Source of the DNA: DTU015 sp964641455
GTDB taxonomy: Bacteria > Bacillota > Sulfobacillia > Fermentithermobacillales > Fermentithermobacillaceae
Reading direction: 5' to 3'
Assembly: GCA_964641455.1 (NCBI GenBank)
Contig: CAZXLH010000066.1
Location: 1-7,595 of the forward strand
DNA length: 7,595 nucleotides
In this document: one piece after another, positions 1 through 5,528 of the stretch
Position numbering within the stretch: the stretch's first letter is position 1
Layout of the letters: the number at the start of each line of letters is the position of its first letter
Made by a program: the position numbers and the translations under genes
The notes under the pieces: generated by a model
The model's database searches: none
The model's input: the letters and a program-made list of their open reading frames with translations, nothing else
Told to the model about the DNA's origin: nothing

Positions 1-530
1 CGAGTATTGAAGTGCCTTCCATGCCTGCCCATTTGGTGACTACTATATCATCCCCCACTTTAGCATTGGCTGAGCTCAGTATTTTTCTGTTTCTTGTCTT
101 GCCGAGAACGGTTATGCTTATGATTGGCTGTTTCAAGCCCTGTGTAACTTCAGTATGGCCACCCGCCACCTGCACTTCTTCTTCCAGGCAGGCATCGTTT
201 ATATCATCAACTATCTGTTCCAAATCTGACAACGAAGCGGTCTCGGGCAACAATAGCGTAACCAAAACACATATGGGCTCCCCACCTGTAGCGCCAATAT
301 CGTTAACTGCAACTTTTACAGCCAACCAGCCTGCTTTGTCTTCTGCGCCTGTAATCGGGTCGGTGCTTGCCAAAAGTAATTCCTTGCCCAAATCCAGGGC
401 CGCAGTATCTTCCCCTATGGCGGGTGTAAGCACTACTTCTTTTCTAGAATAGCCCAGACGGCTGAATACTATTTCCTCAAGCAATTCCGGGGGTACTTTG
501 CCTACAAGCAGAGACTCATTCTTCTTCATG
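1..530 (-). CDS. AIR synthase-related protein (PurM/HypE/ThiL superfamily), partial
   Basis: The first 176 codons of a minus-strand gene whose 3' end lies beyond the left edge. Translation from the ATG at 530-528 begins MKKNESLLVGKVPPELLEEI. Family landmarks are the phosphate/Mg-binding GEDTAAL (residues 39-45, a GxDxA motif), STDP (55-58), the NDIGATGGEP stretch (76-85) and AGGHTEV (about residue 125), the order found in the N-terminal ATP-binding half of AIR synthase, HypE, ThiL and SelD. Members of this fold form dimers that phosphorylate or activate a carboxamide or similar group with ATP. The free-standing clostridial and archaeal 'AIR synthase-related' group has no settled substrate, so I assign none. 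The start is supported by GGAGG five bases upstream of the ATG on the minus strand. It is transcribed divergently from rsmD. No NiFe-hydrogenase maturation genes are visible nearby, so calling it HypE would be unsafe. Confidence 0.85.
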
Positions 531-684
531 ACTGCCTCCAAAAATGCAAGTATAATATGTTTCGATACAGTGAGGTTTTGACGGTAATGCTAAGCCAAGA
601 ACTTAACTACTATCTCACGGTAATTATACCAGCAAAAAGCACTGTGATAAAATGCCTGAGGAACATGATTCTATCCTGATGATT

Positions 685-696
685 GTTCCGGGGAAC
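685..696. repeat. Inverted repeat GTTCC-GG-GGAAC
   Basis: GTTCCGGGGAAC has perfect 5-bp arms around a 2-bp centre. The left arm also pairs with GGAACA at 660-665 (TGTTCC at 684-689), so two alternative pairings share one arm. It could be an operator for a dimeric regulator or part of an RNA switch in the rsmD leader. The half-sites are spaced differently from a LexA box, and I do not recognise a regulator. Confidence 0.4.
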
Positions 697-793
697 CTAG
701 GCTATTCTTTGCTGAGAATTACTATTTACTCGGATTATGCATCGTCAAAAGGTAAACTGTTCTAATACGTGAAGTACTATCACATGCATCAAC

Positions 794-800
794 AGGAGGT
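794..800 (+). promoter_or_regulatory. Ribosome binding site that fixes the rsmD start
   Basis: AGGAGGT lies directly before two in-frame ATG codons at 801 and 807. The ATG at 801 touches the Shine-Dalgarno sequence and is too close to be used. The ATG at 807 sits six bases downstream, the usual spacing, and gives an N-terminus (MLKITGGYLAGR) matching the short RsmD start. Confidence 0.85.
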
Positions 801-806
801 ATGCTA

Positions 807-1361
807 ATGCTGAAGATCACCGGGGGCTACCTGGCAGGAAGAACCATATCTTCGCTCCAAGGAGAAGACACCCGGCCTCCTCTTACCCGGGTAAGAGAGG
901 CTGTAGCCAATATTCTACAAGCCTACACTGAAGAAGCGGGCATGCTTGATCTATTTGCAGGAACGGGCAGTTACTCGTTTGAACTTTTGTCAAGAGGCGC
1001 CAAGGCCGCTGTCCTGATAGATAAAAACCCAAAGGCCGTACAAGTGCTTCGGAAAAACGCTGCCAAACTAGGCGTTGAAAATCGAGTTCAGATAGTCAGA
1101 GCTGATGCTTTGCAGGTAATCCAGAGATTCAAGACGGCAGGAGAGAATTTTGATATCATCATGGTGGCGCCGCCGTATTTTACAGGGTTAGACCAGGAAA
1201 CTATGAAGAAACTTTCTTCAGCCACGCTCCTAAGCCCCGGCGGAATTGTGGTACTGCAGCAAGCCAGAAAAGAAAAGTTCAGCGAAAAATATGGCTTGCT
1301 TACCTTGAGAAAAACTTACCGTTACGGTGATACACGGATATCTACATACATTAGATATTAG
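807..1361 (+). CDS. rsmD: 16S rRNA (guanine(966)-N(2))-methyltransferase RsmD family
   Basis: A 184-residue class I methyltransferase that in this family transfers a methyl group from S-adenosylmethionine to the exocyclic N2 of G966 in 16S rRNA during small-subunit assembly. Features in order: an MLKITGGYLAGR start (RsmD proteins begin M-x-I-x-G-G-x-x-x-G-R), DTRPPLTRVREAVANIL (residues 21-37, the RsmD-specific TRPTxxRVREAxFNIL block), the SAM-binding LDLFAGTGSYSFE (48-60), an acidic motif II around LIDKNP (70-75), and the catalytic motif IV as APPY (121-124). Most RsmD proteins have DPPY there, so the first residue of the motif is altered. Length is normal. The start at 807 is chosen from Shine-Dalgarno spacing. 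The usual clostridial neighbour coaD does not follow; the next gene is a convergent dnaE2. The family call is secure; full activity with the altered motif is not proven. Confidence 0.93.
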   Translation: MLKITGGYLAGRTISSLQGEDTRPPLTRVREAVANILQAYTEEAGMLDLFAGTGSYSFELLSRGAKAAVLIDKNPKAVQVLRKNAAKLGVENRVQIVRADALQVIQRFKTAGENFDIIMVAPPYFTGLDQETMKKLSSATLLSPGGIVVLQQARKEKFSEKYGLLTLRKTYRYGDTRISTYIRY

Positions 1362-1370
1362 CGCCAAGCC

Positions 1371-1457
1371 GCTTTTAGGCCAATACTGACGGTGATGCTT
1401 TGTACCGCAAAGCACCGGCATTGTGCAGAGTGCTTCAAGGCCAATGCTGGCCATGAT
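1371..1457. repeat. Degenerate direct repeat, 26 bp, two copies
   Basis: Positions 1371-1396 and 1432-1457 align over 26 bases with about 20 identities, sharing GCTT and AGGCCAAT followed by CTG and TGAT. The copies are 61 bp apart and each overlaps or adjoins a hairpin. This looks like an old duplication; I do not recognise a named repeat family. Confidence 0.45.
1391..1416. terminator. Hairpin downstream of rsmD, possible weak terminator
   Basis: TGCTTTG (1396-1402) pairs with CAAAGCA (1408-1414) around the loop TACCG, and flanking GG/CC bases may extend the stem. It starts 30 bases after the rsmD stop codon. The absence of a following T-tract argues against a standard intrinsic terminator, so the role is tentative. 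Confidence 0.3.
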
Positions 1458-1561
1458 ACACAGGGCAAACGCGCATGAAGAAAGCCCTGGTTTCAAAAGC
1501 ATATTAAGGAAAGCATTTCGGGATGTTATCAATTAGGTCGCCGGCAGGACCGGCATCAACT

Positions 1562-1648
1562 GGTCGTTTGCCATATCTGACTACGCTCGTTGTCGCATCG
1601 GCCGGCTCAGCTATTCGGCACCAGCTTGTTACCGGCCGTTTGCCATGT
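1562..1648. repeat. Direct repeat GGYCGTTTGCCATRT, two copies 72 bp apart
   Basis: GGTCGTTTGCCATAT (1562-1576) and GGCCGTTTGCCATGT (1634-1648) differ at two of 15 positions. Each is preceded within about 15 bases by a CGGCA-containing segment, so the duplication may be longer and degraded. The second copy ends just outside the dnaE2 stop codon. Confidence 0.45.
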
Positions 1649-1654
1649 TTGCTA

Positions 1655-4600
1655 TTAGAGAACATACGACAATGGAAACACTGTTTTTGCCATAATGGAA
1701 AAAACTTTCCCCCGCTTTTGGACCTGTCCCCATATTCCCAAAGGCATAAGTTTTCCGGGAAATAGAAACTTTCCATACCTGGCATAAACGTTTTCAAAAC
1801 AGGTCACATCGATTAAGCCATATTCATCTTCCAGCGAAAGAAAAACAACGGTTCTTCCGCTTTTGGTAGGAGGCCTGTGAGGCCTTACGGGAATACCGCC
1901 GGTTTTGACAAAATCGCCGGGCTTGATACCGGAAAGTTCACGGCTTGATACAAAATCCTGGCATTTGAGCCTGCTGCGCCATATTTCCATAGGGTGAGCA
2001 GAAATCCCGGCCCCAAGAATTTGGTACTCAAAAGCTACTTTTTCTCCAAGGGAAAACTCCATTGCACCGGGAGCGCCAATAACACTGTGAACGCCGGAAA
2101 CACAAGGAGAACCAGGAACATCCTGAGTATCCTGGATACCACGTGCAGCAAAGGTGCCAGAAGCACCTGAAGCCGTAAAGGCGCCAGGAACACCTACACA
2201 AGAATCTTTGCCCGGTACATTTCCGCAATACTCCTCACCGGGTGCGCTTGTGCGGAAATCTCCATCCGGTGCATTTGCGCAAGAAGGCCTATCCGGTAAA
2301 TACCGGCAGGAATGCCCGTTCAGTTCTACAAGTGTCTCTGCCTGTGGATTATCGTCTGCCACATATGCATTCTTTGATTGCCACAACAGTGATTTCCGGG
2401 AAACTCCAAATTCGTCAAAGGAGCCGCACAAAATAAGATTGCGCAAAACACCGGAATCTACTTTGACACGCCTGGTAAAATCATAAAAAGACCTGAATTC
2501 CCCTTTTTCTCTTTCGCGAATTATAGACACAATGGCATTTTGCTTCATGCCGCTTATCATCTTAAATGGAAGACGTATGCTGCTGCCTTTCACCGCCACA
2601 TCTTTACCTGAATAGTTAATTGATGGCCCGTGCACCTCCACCCCATGGTTTTTGGCTTCAACGCATATAGTAGACACAGGATAGAACCCCATAGGCTGGT
2701 TGTTCAGTATAGACCCGTAGAATTCTGCCGGGTAATGCTCAATCAGGTATGCGGTTTTGTAAGCAGTGGTAGCAAAAGCCCGTGCATGGGCCTCACAGAA
2801 GCCATAGCTTGCATAGCCTTGTATGCACTTGAATATTTCATTGGCAGTTTGTTCCGCAACCCCGCTTTTCACTGCCTTTTCAATGAAGAGTTTGCCTATC
2901 TTCTCCATTTCATCAAAGGACCTGCCGTGGGTCATCACCCTGCGCAAGTTATCGGCCTCTCCCGGGGTAAAACCTGCAATAACCGAGGCAATTTCGATTA
3001 CCTGTTCTTGAAACAAAATCACTCCATAAGTGTTTTTCAGAATCGGCTCAAGCCGCGGGTCTAAATACGATATATCTTCTTCCCCCCGGCGCCGCCTGAT
3101 GAAAGGCTCTACCATATCCCCTTTGATTGGGCCCGGACGTATCAGTGCAACACTTGCCACAATATCCTCAATATTATCAGCGCCAAGCCTTGCCTGAAGC
3201 CCCCTTTGCGCAGGGCTTTCCAGTTGAAAGATTCCTATTGTATCTGCAGATTGCAACCGGTTGAAAGTAGCTTTGTCGTCCAGGGGTATGCAGTCATAGT
3301 CCAGTTTAGCGCCTTGCAAACCGCCGTCACATTCCAGGCTCCCTTTCAAGCAGTGTTTCGGATTGCTTTCAAGGCCGTTTGACTGATTACCTGCCGGGCC
3401 GGCTGCCCAATTTATCTCAATAAATCTGAGCGAATCTTCAACCGCCCCCAGGGTTCGCAAAGACAAAAGATCTATTTTGACAAGGCCTAAGTCCTCTACA
3501 TCGTCTTTATCAAACTGCAAAATTTTGACTCCCTTGGCCGAACGTTCAAGGGGTGAAAGCCAGGTAACGGGGTTTTTGGATATTACCACACCACCTAAAT
3601 GGGTACCTAGAAACCTGGGAAACCCAGAAAGTTTGCCTGTTATTTCAATGAGGGTTTTGAGCCGCTTTTCAGGGATTTCCAGGCTTCTTAGTTCAGGCAG
3701 CGACTCAAATGCATCTTCGAGCAGGTAACCGGGAATATAGGGCAGGCGTTTTGCTATCATGTCAATCTCGTCCTGGGAATATCCCATTGCTTTGCCCACG
3801 TCTCTTGTAGACGAGCGGCCCTGGAAGGTATTATATGTGGCCACCGACGCCACATGCGCATCCCCGTATTTTCTGTATACATATGCAGTAACTTCGTCTC
3901 TTCGCCTGGCGTCGAAGTCCACGTCTATATCAGGTTTTTCACCCCGTTCAAGGCTCATGAACCTTTCGAATAAAAGGCTTTGGGCAATAGGATCCACATC
4001 TGTAATCCCAAGGCAGTAAGCCACGGCAGAGTCTGCAGCTGAACCTCTGCCTGCATGACGTATGTTTTGTCTTGCGGCAAACTTGACAAGATCCCACACT
4101 ACAAGGAAATAGTCTTCATAACCTAACTGCCCTATTATGTTAAGTTCATGCTCGAGCCGCATTTTCACTTCCTGCGTTATCTTGCCATACCTGCGCACTC
4201 CCCCCTGGTACACCAGATGGCGCAAAAAATGGTTTGATGACTTGAAATCATTTGGGTATATAAATGCAGGGAAATTCGGGGCCCCCAGGTCTAAAGGGCA
4301 CTCACATTGTTCAGCAATGGCCTGTGTCATATGAAGCCCTTCAGGGTAATATTTATACTCTTCTTTCATCTCACTTCCGGATTTTAGATAGTTTTCCGAG
4401 TTCAGCCGCCTTTCCGGATGAACGTCTTCAAGTTTGGTTAATGTGCGTATACAAGTTAAGATATCGTGGATTTGAAATTCTTCCTTGGTAGCGTAATGCA
4501 CGTTGTTTGTAACAACGATGCGTAGATTCAGGGCCACAGCCAGTTCTGAAAGGGCTTTGTTCAAACTCATGGAGCCAGGAAGAAGAGATTCTGACAGCTC

Positions 4601-5074
4601 AATAACGAACGAGTCTTGCCCAAAGATGTTTTTGTAACTTTCAGCTGTTTTTCTGGCTTCGTTGAATCTTTTCTGCAGTATTAAAGACGGAATCAGCCCT
4701 CTCCTGCATCCTGAGAGAACAAAAAGCCCCTCCTTATGAAATGCCAGTGTGTCCAAATCCACCATTGGAGACCCACGCATGTTTTCCAGGTGTGCCCGGG
4801 TTAAAACAGTACACAAATTCCTGTAACCGGTGCTGTTTTTGCAAAGCAACGTAAGATGAAAGTTTTCTTTCATAGTTACTTCGCACCCGATTATAGGTTT
4901 AATGCCGGCCTCTTTCGCAGTTTTAATAAACCGTACAGCAAATGAAAGTTTGTTATGGTCGGTTACGGCAATTGCAGGCATATCCAGCCCGGCTGCCCTT
5001 TCCACAATACCGGTTATGCTTGAAGCTCCGTCCAGAAAAGAATACGGGCTGTGTACATGGAGATGTATGAACAT
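1655..5074 (-). CDS. dnaE2: Error-prone DNA polymerase III alpha subunit, DnaE2/ImuC type
   Basis: A 1139-residue C-family DNA polymerase. The PHP domain comes first (residues 1 to about 210: HLHVHS at 4-9, TDHN at 38-41, IGCEV at 62-66, SGC at 121-123, VHY at 192-194). The palm carries PDIDVDF (381-387) and VKIDLLSLRTL (532-542), which supply the three catalytic aspartates, so it should be active. YASYGFCEAHARAFA (754-768) and NNQPMGFYP (791-799) favour the DnaE2/ImuC branch over replicative DnaE1. A helix-hairpin-helix segment (about 855-895) and a C-terminal OB fold (about 1050-1139) follow. Two insertions are unusual: about 37 residues at 554-590 and a 9-residue repeat array at 919-999. 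There is no obvious QxxLF clamp motif. The start is fixed by the PHP motif; it lies three bases after the DUF6504 stop, so translation is probably coupled. Likely role: translesion synthesis with the ImuB-like protein. Confidence 0.93.
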   Translation of the reverse strand: MFIHLHVHSPYSFLDGASSITGIVERAAGLDMPAIAVTDHNKLSFAVRFIKTAKEAGIKPIIGCEVTMKENFHLTLLCKNSTGYRNLCTVLTRAHLENMRGSPMVDLDTLAFHKEGLFVLSGCRRGLIPSLILQKRFNEARKTAESYKNIFGQDSFVIELSESLLPGSMSLNKALSELAVALNLRIVVTNNVHYATKEEFQIHDILTCIRTLTKLEDVHPERRLNSENYLKSGSEMKEEYKYYPEGLHMTQAIAEQCECPLDLGAPNFPAFIYPNDFKSSNHFLRHLVYQGGVRRYGKITQEVKMRLEHELNIIGQLGYEDYFLVVWDLVKFAARQNIRHAGRGSAADSAVAYCLGITDVDPIAQSLLFERFMSLERGEKPDIDVDFDARRRDEVTAYVYRKYGDAHVASVATYNTFQGRSSTRDVGKAMGYSQDEIDMIAKRLPYIPGYLLEDAFESLPELRSLEIPEKRLKTLIEITGKLSGFPRFLGTHLGGVVISKNPVTWLSPLERSAKGVKILQFDKDDVEDLGLVKIDLLSLRTLGAVEDSLRFIEINWAAGPAGNQSNGLESNPKHCLKGSLECDGGLQGAKLDYDCIPLDDKATFNRLQSADTIGIFQLESPAQRGLQARLGADNIEDIVASVALIRPGPIKGDMVEPFIRRRRGEEDISYLDPRLEPILKNTYGVILFQEQVIEIASVIAGFTPGEADNLRRVMTHGRSFDEMEKIGKLFIEKAVKSGVAEQTANEIFKCIQGYASYGFCEAHARAFATTAYKTAYLIEHYPAEFYGSILNNQPMGFYPVSTICVEAKNHGVEVHGPSINYSGKDVAVKGSSIRLPFKMISGMKQNAIVSIIREREKGEFRSFYDFTRRVKVDSGVLRNLILCGSFDEFGVSRKSLLWQSKNAYVADDNPQAETLVELNGHSCRYLPDRPSCANAPDGDFRTSAPGEEYCGNVPGKDSCVGVPGAFTASGASGTFAARGIQDTQDVPGSPCVSGVHSVIGAPGAMEFSLGEKVAFEYQILGAGISAHPMEIWRSRLKCQDFVSSRELSGIKPGDFVKTGGIPVRPHRPPTKSGRTVVFLSLEDEYGLIDVTCFENVYARYGKFLFPGKLMPLGIWGQVQKRGKVFSIMAKTVFPLSYVL
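2078..2320 (-). repeat. 27-bp (9-residue) degenerate tandem repeat inside dnaE2
   Basis: About nine consecutive 9-residue units occupy residues 919-999 of DnaE2. Clear units are NGHSCRYLP, DRPSCANAP, DGDFRTSAP, GEEYCGNVP and GKDSCVGVP, followed by weaker ones such as GAFTASGAS, GTFAARGIQ and DTQDVPGSP. The shared pattern is Gly/Asp first, Cys often at position 5 and Pro at position 9. In DNA, CCGG-type words recur at 27-bp intervals on the plus strand (about 2212, 2239, 2266, 2293). The array joins the helix-hairpin-helix region to the OB fold and is probably a flexible linker. Confidence 0.8.
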
Positions 5075-5077
5075 TGT

Positions 5078-5317
5078 CTAATCAAACACCCTGTAAAGGG
5101 TCCAATGCTTTTTATCTGAATATATTTCATAAACTCCGCCTTCACCTGCCAGGACCCGGTAAAAAGTCTTTTCTTTTTCCTCTTCCCACCACCTACCTAC
5201 TTCGTTCCATTTATCTATCACGGCTTTTACAGTTACCCATTTCTTTATCCAGAAAAATCGCTTTGGCTTTCCTTTTTCGCAAACTACCAGAACCGGCTGG
5301 TCCACTATTTTTGACAT
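5078..5317 (-). CDS. Small mutasome-associated protein, DUF6504 family
   Basis: A 79-residue protein, with no signal peptide or membrane segment, carrying a PKRFFW block (18-23), a WNEVGRWWEE stretch (37-46), FYRVLAGEGGVYEIY (52-66) and the ending LYRVFD (74-79). This pattern matches the small DUF6504 proteins encoded beside imuB and dnaE2 in many Gram-positive genomes, where the ending is typically YRVYD. The biochemical function is not known to me. Its place between the ImuB-like gene and dnaE2 suggests a partner or accessory factor of the mutasome. A GGAAGGGGG Shine-Dalgarno-like run lies about 11 bases before the ATG, a somewhat long spacing, and no better in-frame start is seen. Its stop codon lies three bases before the dnaE2 ATG. 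The family assignment rests on remembered motif patterns, not a search. Confidence 0.75.
   Translation of the reverse strand: MSKIVDQPVLVVCEKGKPKRFFWIKKWVTVKAVIDKWNEVGRWWEEEKEKTFYRVLAGEGGVYEIYSDKKHWTLYRVFD
5088..5101 (-). promoter_or_regulatory. dnaE2: Hairpin covering the possible dnaE2 ribosome binding site
   Basis: On the minus strand ACCCT, loop TTAC and AGGGT form a perfect 5-bp hairpin near the end of the DUF6504 gene. AGGGTG is the only Shine-Dalgarno-like run upstream of the dnaE2 ATG, at a long spacing of about 12 bases. Ribosomes finishing the DUF6504 reading frame would open this hairpin, which would couple synthesis of DnaE2 to that of the small protein. This is an inference from sequence. 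Confidence 0.35.
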
Positions 5318-5528
5318 GCAGGAACTTGCCCCCTTCCGGATAAAACGTTGTCATATGCGTTTATGTCTTGTCACTCAAAACCTCACAAAAATGTCATGAT
5401 GTCATGCGGATCTTTACAATAATTCTTACAAGTGAAGATACCCATCAAGAATCATGCAATCACATAGTGCAAGCCATGCAATCGCGTAAAATTAACGCCT
5501 AAGGCTAACTTGTCTAAATCTGACCTCG
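5318..5528. other. 211-bp spacer between the ImuB-like and DUF6504 genes
   Basis: This gap is long for the inside of an operon, and no ORF or RNA gene is visible. It contains a perfect 8-bp tandem duplication (ATGTCATG twice, 5391-5406) and a direct repeat CATGCAATC (5453-5461 and 5475-5483). On the minus strand a weak promoter candidate, TTGAGT and TATGAC separated by 17 bases, lies just upstream of the DUF6504 gene. No LexA-like box is seen here, so the cassette may be read from the promoter at 7042-7070, from this internal promoter, or both. Confidence 0.5.
5350..5378 (-). promoter_or_regulatory. Possible internal sigma-A promoter before the DUF6504 gene
   Basis: TTGAGT (minus strand, 5378-5373) and TATGAC (5355-5350) are separated by exactly 17 bases. 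Each box matches the sigma-A consensus at four of six positions. The location, about 33 bases from the ATG, would suit a short leader. Matches this weak occur by chance, so confidence is low. Confidence 0.25.

Larger units (their letters stand above)
531..806. other. Divergent intergenic region with small inverted repeats
   Basis: This gap separates the AIR-synthase-like gene (minus) from rsmD (plus) and should hold both promoters, but neither is clear. On the plus strand an extended -10 (TGATAAAAT, 645-653) has no convincing -35 and would give a leader of about 150 bases for rsmD. On the minus strand a TATACT-like box lies upstream of the AIR-synthase-like gene, again without a good -35. Three GGAAC/GTTCC half-sites (660-664, 685-689, 692-696) form overlapping inverted repeats. 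ACGGTAAT occurs twice (581-588 and about 617-624). I see no credible ORF, tRNA or recognisable riboswitch. Confidence 0.5.
1362..1654. other. Convergent intergenic region rich in hairpins and degenerate repeats
   Basis: No convincing gene lies in these 293 bases; the open frames across it match no family I recognise. It contains three perfect or near-perfect hairpins: 1391-1416 (TGCTTTG/CAAAGCA stem), 1439-1452 (GGCCA/TGGCC) and 1540-1554 (GCCGG/CCGGC). It also holds two pairs of degenerate direct repeats. None of the hairpins is followed by a clear T-run on either strand, so a classic intrinsic terminator is not evident even though transcripts of rsmD and dnaE2 must both end near here. Confidence 0.55.

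Noticed and set aside
12..452. 146-codon open frame on the plus strand
   Set aside because: It is antisense to the AIR-synthase-like gene, whose minus-strand translation carries clear family motifs; the plus frame is Ser/Thr/Pro-rich and has no RBS or recognisable domain.
801..806. rsmD start at the first ATG (801)
   Set aside because: It abuts the Shine-Dalgarno sequence with no spacer; the ATG at 807 has a six-base spacing.
531..806. T-box or other riboswitch before rsmD
   Set aside because: No T-box sequence, specifier-loop arrangement or terminator/antiterminator pair is visible; the inverted repeats alone do not support one.
1504..1797. 97-codon minus-strand frame with a repeated KRPV motif
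   Set aside because: It overlaps the 3' end of dnaE2 in another frame and its repeated motif follows from the 72-bp DNA repeat; no RBS or family match is seen.
2078..2320. CRISPR-like array
   Set aside because: The 27-bp periodicity is in frame within dnaE2, the units are degenerate and directly adjacent, and there are no unique spacers.
5074..5343. 89-codon plus-strand frame opposite the DUF6504 gene
   Set aside because: It is antisense to a protein with recognisable conserved motifs and tight coupling to dnaE2; the plus-strand product shows no family features.
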